A stretch of 64,000 nucleotides of DNA from JBGVSA01 sp041807905 (GCF_041807905.1 NZ_JBGVSA010000011.1:92841-156840); one strand, 5' to 3'; shown: positions 1 through 9,664, counted from the first letter of the stretch. Translations and numbers: made by a program. Notes: generated by a model from the letters alone, not told the origin.

Positions 1-111
1 CCGCGCTCGTCCCGCTTGTCGAAGATCTCTGGGCGCAGTGGAGGGATTTCCTATAATGCCGCATCGTTTCACCACGCTGGAGCTCGACCCACAATGCAGC
101 AAGTGTCCCCC

Positions 112-1416
112 ATGAAAATCTCCTGCGCCGTTCTGGCCGCCGCCCTGGCGGCGTGTGCCACGGCAGCGCCCAAGCAGGCCGCCAAACCTGCCGCCAAGAA
201 GCCGGCCCAGCCCACCATGGTCGAGCTCGAATTCGTTCATCAACTGGGTGCCGACAAGGGCGAACAACTGGCAAAGCTGGTCCAGCGGTTCAACGAAGCC
301 AATCCCAACATCAAGGTCACGCTGAGCGACGGTGACTGGACCGAGGGCAAGCAGCCGGCGCTGATCCTGCCGAACCAGGAAGGCGAAGATCGCCTCGTCA
401 CCACCAAGCGCTACAAGCCCCTGTGGGATGTCATGCGCGGTGCGGGCCAGCCGCTCAAGACCTTTCCGGTCCTGAAGATGGTCACGCCGATGCCGGTCGA
501 CTCCAAGGGCCGTCTCGAAGCGCTGCCGGTGGCTCTGTCTACTCCTGTGCTTTTCTACAACAAGGAAGCACTGGCCAAGGCGGGCCTGGACCCGAACAAC
601 GTGCCCACGACCTGGATGGACTGGCAGGCCGCGCTGGGCAAGGTCTACGCATCGGGTAACGCCTGCCCGTTCACGACCGTGCAACCGGCATGGATTCTCA
701 TCGAGAACACCAGTGCATGGAACAACCAGCCCTTCGTGGCCATGAATGGCAAGCAGGAAGCGCTGGCTGCCAACGGACTCATCCAGGTCAAGCATCTGGC
801 GATGATGTCGAGCTGGTACAAGGCACGCTATCTGCAGATTTTCGGCCGTGGCGACGAGGCGCTGGAACCGTTCGCCAAGGGGGCCTGCGCAGTCCTCACC
901 GCTCCGTCGGACGACTACCCGACGCTGCAGCGCATGGCATCCTTCGACGTTGGCGTCGCGCCCTTCCCCTTCCATGGTGACGCCTACGGTGCGCCACAGA
1001 ACACGGTTGCCGACGGTTCCAGCCTGTGGATCGGCGCTGGCAAGACGGCAGCCGAATACAAGGCGGTGGCCAAGTTCGTGAACTTCTGGCTGACGCCCGA
1101 GACCCAGGTCGAATGGCAGGTCAACGCCGGCTATTTGCCGCTCAACACGGCAGGTGCGTTGGCGACTGGCAGCAAGCTACTGAGCGACAAGCTCGTGGCA
1201 CAGCAGATCGCCCTTCAGGAACTGACCAACAAGCCCGTGTCGATTGCTTCGTCCGCCTCCACGTATGGCCGTCGTGCCGGCGTGCGCCGCATCCTCGATG
1301 AAGAAATCGAGTCTGTCTGGGCCAACAAGAAGCCGGCCAAGCAGGCGCTCGACGACGCCGTCAATCGCGCCCGCGCCGGCGAGGATGGCTGCTGCCGCGC
1401 GATGGTTCGTCCGTAA
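112..1416 (+). CDS. ugpB: UgpB-type periplasmic sn-glycerol-3-phosphate binding protein
   Basis: About 434 residues, close to E. coli UgpB (438). It has the extracellular solute-binding type 1 pattern of UgpB: STPVLFYNKEALAKAGLDP in the middle, a QNTVADGSSLWI stretch, and a C-terminal DEEIESVWANKKPAKQALD segment. The family captures glycerol-3-phosphate or glycerophosphodiesters in the periplasm for an ABC importer. The N-terminus from this ATG is a short signal peptide with a possible lipobox LAAC (residues 12-15), then an Ala/Lys/Pro linker. An upstream in-frame ATG at 94 has a GGAG about 11 bases before it and is an alternative start. A TATAAT lies at 52-57 without a clear -35. The next gene is ugpQ, 2 bases on; the permease and ATPase genes ugpA, ugpE and ugpC are not between them as in E. 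coli. Substrate is inferred from family and neighbour. Confidence 0.8.
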   Translation: MKISCAVLAAALAACATAAPKQAAKPAAKKPAQPTMVELEFVHQLGADKGEQLAKLVQRFNEANPNIKVTLSDGDWTEGKQPALILPNQEGEDRLVTTKRYKPLWDVMRGAGQPLKTFPVLKMVTPMPVDSKGRLEALPVALSTPVLFYNKEALAKAGLDPNNVPTTWMDWQAALGKVYASGNACPFTTVQPAWILIENTSAWNNQPFVAMNGKQEALAANGLIQVKHLAMMSSWYKARYLQIFGRGDEALEPFAKGACAVLTAPSDDYPTLQRMASFDVGVAPFPFHGDAYGAPQNTVADGSSLWIGAGKTAAEYKAVAKFVNFWLTPETQVEWQVNAGYLPLNTAGALATGSKLLSDKLVAQQIALQELTNKPVSIASSASTYGRRAGVRRILDEEIESVWANKKPAKQALDDAVNRARAGEDGCCRAMVRP

Positions 1417-1418
1417 CC

Positions 1419-2165
1419 ATGCCGGCCTTGGCTGACTGGCCCTATCCGCGCGTGATGGCGCACCGCTGCGGCGGTGCGCTGGCGCCGGAGAACACGCTGG
1501 TCGGCCTGGATCTCTGCGTGCTGGCAGGCGTGAAAGGCGTCGAATTCGACGTCATGCTTTCTGCAGCCGGCACGCCGTATATCATCCACGACGAAACGCT
1601 CGAACGCACGACCACGGGAGTCGGTCGTGTGAGCGACGCCACCGATGCGCAGCTCGATGCGCTCGATGCAGGACAACCCTTTCATAAAGCGTTCGCCGGC
1701 GAACCTCTGCCGCGCTTTGCGGCGGTCGCCGCGCGTTGTCGGGCGCTGGACCTTGTGGCCAATGTCGAAATCAAGCCGGCCGAGGGGTTCGAGGCCCTGA
1801 CCGGCGCCGTGACCGCCGAATTTGCTGCCGCGTTGTGGCGCGATGCCTCGGTGCCGCCACTGCTGTCTTCGTTTTCGGAAGTCGCGCTGCAGGCTGCCGC
1901 CAAGGCAGTCCCCGCCTTGCCGCGTGGCTGGCTCGTTGACCGCGTGCCGTCGGACTGGCTGGTCCGTTGCCAGGGCCTGGACGTGATCGCCGTCCACACC
2001 AACTGCAAATATCTGGACGAGGCCTGCTGCCGCGCCATCAAAGCCGCCGGTTATCGCGTGGCTGTCTATACCGAAAACGACCCGCAGCACGCCATGACCC
2101 TGCTTGGCTGGGGCGTCGACACCGTCATCACGGATCGCCCGGATCGCTTCGGGCCCTTGTGTTGA
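1419..2165 (+). CDS. ugpQ: Glycerophosphodiester phosphodiesterase UgpQ
   Basis: 248 residues, against 247 for E. coli UgpQ. The GDPD-family metal and catalytic motifs are visible: HRCGGALAPENT near residue 11, and EFDVMLSAAGTPYIIHDETL near 41-60 with the second catalytic His. The family is a TIM barrel that hydrolyses glycerophosphodiesters to glycerol-3-phosphate plus an alcohol, in the cytoplasm. It starts 2 bases after ugpB, so the two are almost certainly co-transcribed. Downstream bases 2166-2295 hold a 6-bp hairpin (2174-2190) without a U-tract and then the alaS start region. Confidence 0.9.
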   Translation: MPALADWPYPRVMAHRCGGALAPENTLVGLDLCVLAGVKGVEFDVMLSAAGTPYIIHDETLERTTTGVGRVSDATDAQLDALDAGQPFHKAFAGEPLPRFAAVAARCRALDLVANVEIKPAEGFEALTGAVTAEFAAALWRDASVPPLLSSFSEVALQAAAKAVPALPRGWLVDRVPSDWLVRCQGLDVIAVHTNCKYLDEACCRAIKAAGYRVAVYTENDPQHAMTLLGWGVDTVITDRPDRFGPLC

Positions 2166-2240
2166 CGCTGTCTCGCGGCGTGAAGCCGCGATAGCGGCAA
2201 GCCATCGTTTGCATGGCTCGTGCTGCGGAAGGGGATGCGA

Positions 2241-2249
2241 TGCTAAACT
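2241..2249 (+). promoter_or_regulatory. Possible extended -10 promoter for alaS
   Basis: TGC-TAAACT lies 47 bases before the alaS ATG and fits an extended -10 element. No good -35 is present at the right distance, so this is a weak call. Confidence 0.35.
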
Positions 2250-2295
2250 CCGCGATTCCTCTTTGAAATCAGGCCGTAGCGAGCGTCGCGTATCC

Positions 2296-5028
2296 ATGAA
2301 AGCCGCCGAGATCCGTTCCAAGTTCCTCAAGTACTTCGAGTCGAAGGGTCACACCATCGTCCCGTCCAGCTCGCTCGTGCCGGGCAATGACCCCACGCTG
2401 CTGTTTACCAATTCGGGCATGGTGCAGTTCAAGGACGTGTTCCTGGGGGCCGACAAACGCCCGTATTCGCGCGCCACGACCGCCCAGCGTTCGGTGCGCG
2501 CCGGCGGCAAGCACAACGACCTGGAGAACGTCGGCTACACCGCGCGTCACCACACCTTCTTCGAAATGCTGGGCAACTTCAGCTTCGGGGATTACTTCAA
2601 GCGCGACGCTATCCACTTTGCGTGGGAGCTGCTGACCGAGGTCTACAAGCTGCCCAAGGACAAACTGTGGACGACGGTTTACGCCGAGGACGACGAAGCC
2701 TTCGACATCTGGACAAAGGAAATCGGCGTGCCGGCAGAGCGCTGCGTGCGCATCGGCGACAACAAGGGCGCGCGCTACGCTTCCGACAATTTCTGGCAGA
2801 TGGCGGACACCGGCCCGTGCGGCCCGTGTTCAGAGATCTTCTACGACCACGGTGCCGATGTGTGGGGAGGCCCTCCGGGGAGCCCGGACGCCGACGGTGA
2901 TCGCTACATCGAAATCTGGAACCTCGTGTTCATGCAGTTCGAGCGTTATGTCGAAGGCGAGCAGCTCTTCGACAGCGAACAGGCTGCGAATGCCGCAAAG
3001 GACGCCGCCGAATCGGCCGGCAAGATCGGCGCGGTGAACAAAGAAGGCGCGCAGTTCAAGCTCACCACTTACGCCCAGAAGCCCCTGCCCAAACCGTGCG
3101 TCGATACCGGCATGGGCCTGGAGCGCCTTGCCGCGATCCTGCAGCACGTGCATTCCAACTACGAGATCGATCTGTTCCAGACGCTGATCGCCGCTGCCGC
3201 ACGCGAAACCAACGTCAAGGACCTGAGCGTTCCGTCGCTGAAGGTCATCGCCGACCACATCCGCGCCTGTGCCTTCCTGGTTGTCGACGGCGTCATCCCG
3301 AGCAATGAAGGCCGTGGCTACGTGCTGCGCCGGATCATCCGCCGCGCCATCCGCCACGGCTACAAGCTCGGCGTGCGCGCCCCGTTCTTCCACCGCCTCG
3401 TGGCCGATCTCGACCGCGAAATGGGTGAAGCCTATCCGGAGCTCACGCAAGCAGCGCCCCGCGTGACCGAAGTGCTGCGCCAGGAAGAAGAACGCTTCTT
3501 CGAGACCATCGCTCACGGGATGGAAATCCTCGAAGCCGCCCTGACTCAACTGAACGGCGGCAAGGTGCTCGACGGCGAAGTCGCTTTCAAGCTGCACGAT
3601 ACCTACGGCTTCCCGCTCGACTTGACGGCCGACGTCTGCCGCGAGCGTGGCGTGACCGTCGATGAGGCTGCCTTCGATGCCGCCATGGCGCGCCAGCGCG
3701 AGCAGGCTCGTGCAGCAGGCAAGTTCAAGATGGCGACCGCGCTCGATTACACCGGCGCCGCAACGCGCTTCTTCGGCTACGAATCGCTGCATGTCGACGG
3801 CGCCAAGGTGCTGGCGCTGTATCGCGACGGCGCGGCCGTCGACAGCATTGCTGTGGGCGATGCCGCGGTGGTCGTGCTCGACAACACGCCGTTCTATGCC
3901 GAATCCGGCGGCCAGGTCGGCGACTCCGGCGCGCTGTCCGCCAACGGTGTCGAGTTCCGCGTCGACGACACGCAAAAAGTCCAGTCCAGCGTTTTCGGCC
4001 ATCACGGCACACTCGAGCGTGGCACCCTGAAGGTCGGCGACACGCTGACCGCGCAGGTCGACGCCGAGCGCCGCGCATCGACCATGCGTAACCACAGCGC
4101 CACGCACCTGATGCACAAGGCTCTGCGCGAGGTACTGGGTTCGCACGTGCAGCAGAAGGGTTCGCTGGTCGATGCCGACAAGACCCGTTTCGATTTTGCG
4201 CACACCGCGCCGCTGAGCGATGACGAAATCCGGCGTGTGGAAGACATCGTCAATCGCGAAATCCTGGTGAACGAATCCACGCTGGCGCGCGAGATGGCCA
4301 TCGACGATGCGCAGAAGCTCGGCGCAATGATGCTGTTCGGCGAAAAGTACGGCGACACGGTGCGGGTGCTCGACATCGGCACCTCGCGCGAACTGTGCGG
4401 TGGCACGCACGTTGCGCGTACCGGTGATATCGGCTTCTTCAAGATCGTGGCTGAATCCGGCGTCGCCGCCGGTGTGCGCCGGGTCGAAGCGGTGACGGGT
4501 GTGAATGCGCTGCGCGTCGTGCAGGAACATGAGGCCGTGCTCGATGGCGTCGCCGCTGCGCTCAAGGCCCCCGTTACCGAAGCCGCACAGAAGATTGCCC
4601 AGTTGCTCGAACATGTCCGCGCGGCCGAGAAGGAACTCGCCCAACTCAAGGCCAAGCTGGCTGGAGGTCAGTCGGAACAGCTCGCAGGCAAGGCGATCGA
4701 CGTCGGCGGCATCAAGGTGCTGGCGGCCACGCTCGACGGCGCGGACGTGCCGGCGCTGCGCGAGGCGGTCGACAAACTCAAGAACAAGCTGGGTTCGGCA
4801 GCGATCGTGCTGGGTGCCGTTGCCGATGGCAAGGTCTCGCTCATTGCCGGGGTGACGCCTGATCTCACCGGCAAGATCAAGGCCGGCGAGCTGGTGAATT
4901 TTGTCGCACAGAAGGTCGGCGGCAAGGGCGGTGGCCGTCCTGACATGGCACAGGCCGGCGGCACCGATCCCGGCCAATTGCCGGCAGCGCTTTCGGCGGT
5001 TGCCGAGTGGGTCGGTGCCAAGGCCTGA
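2296..5028 (+). CDS. alaS: Alanyl-tRNA synthetase with an insertion in the aminoacylation domain
   Basis: Charges tRNA-Ala. The start MKAAEIRSKF is the conserved AlaRS N-terminus; the frame is open further upstream, but that part has no family similarity. The class II signature HHTFFEMLGN sits at 85-94. The editing-domain zinc ligands are present as HxxxH at 600-604 and CxxxH at 701-705. The C-terminal C-Ala domain ends in a Gly-rich GGKGGGRPDMAQAGG segment. Length is 910 residues, about 35 longer than E. coli AlaRS (876). The excess lies at about residues 221-260, between FMQFER and VDTGMGLER, where most AlaRS have only a short loop. The insert is Ala/Glu/Lys rich and stays in frame, so this looks like a real lineage insertion rather than a sequencing error. 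Confidence 0.97.
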   Translation: MKAAEIRSKFLKYFESKGHTIVPSSSLVPGNDPTLLFTNSGMVQFKDVFLGADKRPYSRATTAQRSVRAGGKHNDLENVGYTARHHTFFEMLGNFSFGDYFKRDAIHFAWELLTEVYKLPKDKLWTTVYAEDDEAFDIWTKEIGVPAERCVRIGDNKGARYASDNFWQMADTGPCGPCSEIFYDHGADVWGGPPGSPDADGDRYIEIWNLVFMQFERYVEGEQLFDSEQAANAAKDAAESAGKIGAVNKEGAQFKLTTYAQKPLPKPCVDTGMGLERLAAILQHVHSNYEIDLFQTLIAAAARETNVKDLSVPSLKVIADHIRACAFLVVDGVIPSNEGRGYVLRRIIRRAIRHGYKLGVRAPFFHRLVADLDREMGEAYPELTQAAPRVTEVLRQEEERFFETIAHGMEILEAALTQLNGGKVLDGEVAFKLHDTYGFPLDLTADVCRERGVTVDEAAFDAAMARQREQARAAGKFKMATALDYTGAATRFFGYESLHVDGAKVLALYRDGAAVDSIAVGDAAVVVLDNTPFYAESGGQVGDSGALSANGVEFRVDDTQKVQSSVFGHHGTLERGTLKVGDTLTAQVDAERRASTMRNHSATHLMHKALREVLGSHVQQKGSLVDADKTRFDFAHTAPLSDDEIRRVEDIVNREILVNESTLAREMAIDDAQKLGAMMLFGEKYGDTVRVLDIGTSRELCGGTHVARTGDIGFFKIVAESGVAAGVRRVEAVTGVNALRVVQEHEAVLDGVAAALKAPVTEAAQKIAQLLEHVRAAEKELAQLKAKLAGGQSEQLAGKAIDVGGIKVLAATLDGADVPALREAVDKLKNKLGSAAIVLGAVADGKVSLIAGVTPDLTGKIKAGELVNFVAQKVGGKGGGRPDMAQAGGTDPGQLPAALSAVAEWVGAKA

Positions 5029-5272
5029 TTGATCGTCGCCAGGCATCGACGTTCGCCGTGCCTGTCCATGTGGGCAAGCACGGCGTAACCCGGCTGCGCG
5101 CATAGGCAGCCAGGGGCAAGTCTGGTTTACTTGCCGAATCACTTTGGGGCGTGACGTCCGTCGCGTTCCTGCATTTCTTTCTGTTGTTCGTCGGTAAAGT
5201 TTGCGCAACCCCGGTCGTTGAGCATTCAACGACCCCGGGTTTTCCCATTGCGGTTCCTCTTGGCAGGCCGTT

Positions 5273-6997
5273 ATGTCGAACGCATTCGTGCTGGTGGTAG
5301 TGGTGGCGTGCGCTGCGAGCCTTGGCCTCCTGGCGTATGTCGTTGCGCGCTGGCGACGCGATGCTCTCGAAATCCTTGCCTGCCTCGACCACGCGGTCGT
5401 CGTCCTGGATGGGCAGCGTCGCATCGAGACCTTCAACGCGGCCTTTCTCTCGTGGTTCGGCGGGCCCGTGCGGCGGGGCGATGATTTCGCCGGCATCCTC
5501 GCCCGCAAGCACGACGGCAACGGCATCGACAGCGAAGACCTGCAGCTCATCAATGGACTCGCTCCCGTGCACGGTCAGGTGCGCGTGGTGATCGACGGTC
5601 ATCCGGTCGGTGTGCGTTGCATTGTCCTGCGCGGCAGGCGCATAGCGTATGTCATGGAAGATCGATCGGCGATAGAACGTCTATCGCATGCCATTCGCCG
5701 CGTGGAAGCCGAGCGCACCGCGCTGCTCGACATCGTGCCGGTCGGCCTGACGATTGCGGCGTCTGGCTCGGGCGAAGTCCGCTACGCCAATCAGCGTGCG
5801 GCCACCTATCTGGGCTTCGATAACGCGCAGGAATTGATCGGCCGCAGCGGCCTCGAGTTCTGCCATTCCGATACCCAACGCGACTATATGCAGCAGCGTC
5901 TGCGGGACGAAGGCATTGTCGAAGGTGCCGAACTCGAATTGCGCACCCGCGATGGCACGCCGCTGTGGGCGCTGGTTTCTGCGCGGGCGATCGAACTGGA
6001 CCATGAGCGACTTATTTTCGCCAGCGTCAGCAATATCACTCACAACAAGCGCACCGAGCTGGACTTGCGCGACAGCGCGCAGAAGCTGCGGCATTTGCTG
6101 GACGCTGCACCGTGCGCCATCTTCATGATCGATCTGCAGGATGGCCGGCTTGTGTTCTTCAACCGCCATGCGGACGATCTGTTCGGTTTGCAGGATGGCG
6201 ACATGCCGAGAGTTGAAGCCGACTTCATGCCGCCTGACGATCTGCTGCTACTCATGAACACGCTGCGGCGCGTCGGTACCGTCGCCGATCGCGAAATGCA
6301 GTGCCAGACTTCGCTGGGCGAGGTGCATTGGTTCCACGTGTCGGCCGCGAGGGTCGAACATGACGGTCGGGCCGCCATGTTCTGCGCATTACTGGACATC
6401 GACGCACGCCGACAGGCCGAAGTGGAGGTGCGTGTGGCGCGCGCCGAGGCCGAAGAGGCCAACCGCGAACTGCGCCTGCTCAACATGGAGCTGGAGCAGC
6501 TTGCCAACACCGACCGCCTGACGAGTGCGTTCAACCGGCGGCATTTCGAGGAAGTCGCCTTGCGCGAAATGAGCCGGGCGCGACGGTACAACCTGCCGCT
6601 GGCGCTCATCATCATCGACCTCGATCACTTCAAGCTCATCAATGACGACTTCGGCCACGCGGCGGGTGACCGCGTGCTCGTCGAGTTCACCCAGCTCGCG
6701 CGCCAGCATCTGCGCTCGTCCGATGTGCTGGCTCGTTGGGGTGGAGAAGAATTCGTCGTGCTGGCGACATCGACGGCGCTGGACGAAGCGCTGGTGCTGG
6801 CGGACAAGCTGCGCGAGCTGCTCGAGCTGCACCCCTTCGACGGGCTGCGGACGGTCACGCTATCGGCTGGCGTCACGAGCCTGAGCCTGCGCGACACCTT
6901 CGACGCCTTTGTCCGCCGCGCCGACAAAGCGCTGTACGCGGCCAAGAGCGAGGGCCGCAATCGCGTCGTGGCGATCGGGCAGGAATTGGCCGCGTAA
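5273..6997 (+). CDS. Membrane-anchored PAS/GGDEF diguanylate cyclase
   Basis: 574 residues. One N-terminal membrane segment (about 4-25) is followed by PAS-like sensory modules (about 40-130, 140-255 and 270-385), a short coiled-coil linker, and a C-terminal GGDEF domain from about 405. The signature is GGEEF at 490-494, an active variant. An RxxD inhibitory site (RSSD, 481-484) lies exactly five residues before it, so product feedback by c-di-GMP is expected. The family makes c-di-GMP from two GTP. It has no EAL domain. It is convergent with the mutase gene downstream and shares a terminator with it. The signal sensed cannot be told from sequence. Confidence 0.9.
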   Translation: MSNAFVLVVVVACAASLGLLAYVVARWRRDALEILACLDHAVVVLDGQRRIETFNAAFLSWFGGPVRRGDDFAGILARKHDGNGIDSEDLQLINGLAPVHGQVRVVIDGHPVGVRCIVLRGRRIAYVMEDRSAIERLSHAIRRVEAERTALLDIVPVGLTIAASGSGEVRYANQRAATYLGFDNAQELIGRSGLEFCHSDTQRDYMQQRLRDEGIVEGAELELRTRDGTPLWALVSARAIELDHERLIFASVSNITHNKRTELDLRDSAQKLRHLLDAAPCAIFMIDLQDGRLVFFNRHADDLFGLQDGDMPRVEADFMPPDDLLLLMNTLRRVGTVADREMQCQTSLGEVHWFHVSAARVEHDGRAAMFCALLDIDARRQAEVEVRVARAEAEEANRELRLLNMELEQLANTDRLTSAFNRRHFEEVALREMSRARRYNLPLALIIIDLDHFKLINDDFGHAAGDRVLVEFTQLARQHLRSSDVLARWGGEEFVVLATSTALDEALVLADKLRELLELHPFDGLRTVTLSAGVTSLSLRDTFDAFVRRADKALYAAKSEGRNRVVAIGQELAA

Positions 6998-7022
6998 AGG
7001 CTGCGACGGCCGTGCCCGATAC

Positions 7023-7050
7023 AAAAAAACCGCGCCGAAGCGCGGTTTTC
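7023..7050. terminator. Bidirectional rho-independent terminator
   Basis: The perfect 10-bp stem AAAACCGCGC / GCGCGGTTTT (7026-7035 with 7040-7049, loop CGAA) has an A-tract on one side and a T-run on the other. It lies between two convergent genes, so it can stop transcription from both strands. Confidence 0.85.
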
Positions 7051-7068
7051 TTGTCGCGTGGTGTTCGT

Positions 7069-8442
7069 TCAGAACGGCAACTGCACACCCGGCCACGCTT
7101 GTGTCAGCGCGCGGCGGAAATCGGCCTGGATGCGGGCGATCGCCGCTTCATTGTCGGCTTCGAAACGCAGCACGACGACCGGCGTGGTGTTGGACGAACG
7201 CGCCAGACCAAAGCCGTCGGCGTATTCCACGCGCAGGCCGTCGATGGTGATGCGCTCGACTTCACCTTCGAACTTCTCGCTCTTGAGCTTTTCGACCAGT
7301 TTGACCGGCTCACCTTCGTTCATCTTGATGTTCAGTTCCGGCGTGCTGACTGCGTTGGGCAGCGCCTTGAGCACGGCCGACGGGTCCGCGCTGCGGGAGA
7401 GGATTTCCAACAGCCGTACGCCCGTATAGAGGCCGTCGTCGAAGCCGTACCAGCGTTCCTTGAAGAACATGTGGCCGCTCATTTCGCCGGCCAGCGGGGC
7501 ACCGGTTTCCTTGAGTTTGGCCTTGACCAGCGCGTGGCCGGTATTCCACATCACCGGCTCGCCGCCATGGTCACGCACCCACTTGGCGAGATTGCGCGTG
7601 CACTTGACGTCGTAGATGACCTTGCCGCCCGGCACGCGCGAGAGCACGTCCGCGGCAAACAGCATGAGTTGACGGTCCGGATAGATGATCTCGCCGTCCT
7701 TGGTCACCACCCCCAGGCGGTCGCCATCGCCGTCGAAGGCCAGGCCCAGTTCGGCGTCGGTACTCTTGAGGGCGTGGATGACGTCTTCGAGGTTCTCGGG
7801 CTTGGAGGGGTCCGGGTGGTGGTTGGGGAAGTTGCCGTCGACGTCGGTGAACAGTTCCACCAGTTCGCAGCCGAACTTCTTGTACAGCTCGGGTGCCGTA
7901 TTGCCGGCTACGCCGTTGCCGCAGTCGAGCACGATCTTCATCGGGCGGGCCAGCTTCACGTCGGACAGAATGCGCTCGATGTAAGCGGGGCGAACGTCCG
8001 TCTGCGTGACTTTGCCAGCGCCGTGGGCGAGGTCGTTCTCAACGATGCGGCGACGCAGATCCTGGATGAGGGCGCCATAGAGGGTCTCGCCGCCGAGCAC
8101 CATCTTGAGGCCGTTGTATTCGGGCGGGTTGTGGCTGCCCGTGATCGACACGCAGCTATTGGCGCCAAGGTGATACGCCGCGAAATAGGTGATCGGGGTG
8201 GCCACGCTGCCGATGTCGATGACGTCCACGCCGGCGGCGGTGATGCCCTCTGCCAGCGCCTTGGCGAACTCGGGGCCGGACAGGCGGCCGTCGCGGCCGA
8301 TCACAATGCTCTTTTGCTGGCGCGCCACCGCTTCGGAGCCAAGGGCGTGGCCGATTGCGCGCACCACGTCGGCCGTCAGCGTCTTGCCGACGATGCCGCG
8401 GATGTCATACGCCTTGAATATTTCCTGTGCGGGGTTCTGCAT
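7069..8442 (-). CDS. Phosphomannomutase/phosphoglucomutase (AlgC/ManB family)
   Basis: 457 residues from this start. It interconverts hexose 1- and 6-phosphates, feeding sugar nucleotides for LPS and exopolysaccharide. The phosphoserine loop TGSHNPPEYNG carries the catalytic Ser at about 103, the Mg-binding DGDGDR is at 237-242, and the sugar-binding loop GEMSGHMFF follows in domain 3. Length matches P. aeruginosa AlgC (463). I chose ATG 8442 because GGAG lies 6 bases before it; another in-frame ATG at 8460 lacks a ribosome site. The 100-base gap to the FIST gene upstream has a GC hairpin (8495-8510) without a T-run. Dual PMM/PGM specificity is inferred from the family. Confidence 0.92.
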   Translation of the reverse strand: MQNPAQEIFKAYDIRGIVGKTLTADVVRAIGHALGSEAVARQQKSIVIGRDGRLSGPEFAKALAEGITAAGVDVIDIGSVATPITYFAAYHLGANSCVSITGSHNPPEYNGLKMVLGGETLYGALIQDLRRRIVENDLAHGAGKVTQTDVRPAYIERILSDVKLARPMKIVLDCGNGVAGNTAPELYKKFGCELVELFTDVDGNFPNHHPDPSKPENLEDVIHALKSTDAELGLAFDGDGDRLGVVTKDGEIIYPDRQLMLFAADVLSRVPGGKVIYDVKCTRNLAKWVRDHGGEPVMWNTGHALVKAKLKETGAPLAGEMSGHMFFKERWYGFDDGLYTGVRLLEILSRSADPSAVLKALPNAVSTPELNIKMNEGEPVKLVEKLKSEKFEGEVERITIDGLRVEYADGFGLARSSNTTPVVVLRFEADNEAAIARIQADFRRALTQAWPGVQLPF

Positions 8443-8560
8443 GCTGTGCTCCAGTGTCATTCGAAAGTTTCGGGGTTCGGGCGGGGCCGCCTCGCGGGCC
8501 TCCGGGCCCGGCCAATCGCAAGCGCCGTGCCCGGGATGTTCGTTACGTCCGTTGTTGGTT

Positions 8561-9655
8561 CTACAGGAATAGCGTAAGCGCGCCGGTCATGCCGAAGAGC
8601 CGGTTGCCGACGATCTCTCCTGCCGAGAAGAAACCGGTCAGCGGCATGTCGCCGAATACGTCGGCGATCATTTCGATTTCGGTCTCGTCCCGTTCGAACA
8701 GCGCGCCGCCGCGCGCAAGGCAACTCACGTAGATGCCGCCGCGCGGTGGACTGGGGCAAGCATCGCGCAGCTCTTCGAGCATGTGCCCGAGGTCGTCGCG
8801 CGCGCTGTCGTCATCCTGCCGTACGAACAGGATGTGCTGTCCCTGTTCGATGTTGTCCGCCAGCGCCAGCTTGCCGCCGCGCACATCGACGCCGACGATG
8901 CGCCGGACGGCGAACAGGCGGCGGTCCTCGGGTCCGTCGGTGAGGCCGACCTGCACGTTGCGCACGGCGCGCCGCAGGTCTGCGCCCAATGCCGGGCCGG
9001 CTGCCTGCCGGAAGACTTCGAGCGCGCTGCGCGCATCGATGGACTCGATCAGGTTGTCTCGCGAGCGCGTGACGCGCCAGTGACCAGGCAGCGGCACGCA
9101 CCCTTGGCTCACGCCGGTGACGAACTGTACTTCTTCATTGAAGACTGCGCCGGACATGCCGCCCGACAGGACGTCCCCGGCCACCTGCAGTGCCGTGGCG
9201 CGCGCGCTGGCCAGGCCGCCGGCCAGCGTTTCGCCGCGCAGCTTGGATGTCATGTCCTGCACCAGTTCGGCCATGTCGGCGGTGTGCGGGTCGCCGTGGA
9301 CGATCGCTGCCCAGGGCTGGAAATCACGCGGTACGGGGCGCCGACCGGAAAACACGCGAAAGCTGTCGGCCGGCAATTGCGCCAGCATCAAGCTGATGCC
9401 GCCGGCATCCAAGGCTGCGCCTGCGTTACCCAGGACACCGACAGCGCTGGCGCCGATCCATTCATGCACGCCCGTAGCGCGGCGCAGACGGGCCAGCAGG
9501 GCGTCGGCGGCCGACGAAAACTGATCCGAGAAGTAGACGATGCCAAGGTTGGATTGCGCGCCGGCACCCGCAGGCAATTGGCGCAGCGCATGTTCGAGTG
9601 CGCTGCTCCAGTCGCTGCCCGCGGCATACGCTGCGTGGAAAGGAGGAAGACTCAT
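8561..9655 (-). CDS. FIST N/C-domain signal-transduction protein
   Basis: 364 residues, no signal peptide. The N-terminal half (about 30-215) resembles the FIST_N fold. The C-terminal half ends with the FIST_C pattern GFFSAGEI...NRLFGMTGALTLF. FIST domains are proposed cytoplasmic small-ligand sensors, often of amino acids, and elsewhere are fused to kinases or cyclases; here the protein stands alone. It begins 9 bases after the PhaM-like gene, so the two are probably co-transcribed. Ligand and partner are unknown. Confidence 0.75.
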   Translation of the reverse strand: MSLPPFHAAYAAGSDWSSALEHALRQLPAGAGAQSNLGIVYFSDQFSSAADALLARLRRATGVHEWIGASAVGVLGNAGAALDAGGISLMLAQLPADSFRVFSGRRPVPRDFQPWAAIVHGDPHTADMAELVQDMTSKLRGETLAGGLASARATALQVAGDVLSGGMSGAVFNEEVQFVTGVSQGCVPLPGHWRVTRSRDNLIESIDARSALEVFRQAAGPALGADLRRAVRNVQVGLTDGPEDRRLFAVRRIVGVDVRGGKLALADNIEQGQHILFVRQDDDSARDDLGHMLEELRDACPSPPRGGIYVSCLARGGALFERDETEIEMIADVFGDMPLTGFFSAGEIVGNRLFGMTGALTLFL

Positions 9656-9664
9656 CGTGCTCGG

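Noticed and set aside
2104..2295. Upstream extension of alaS
   Set aside because: The frame runs back into ugpQ and lacks AlaRS similarity; the conserved N-terminus starts at 2296.
2830..5553. Minus-strand open frame of about 907 codons opposite alaS
   Set aside because: Shadow of alaS codon bias; composition is His/Arg/Gln-rich with no domain pattern.
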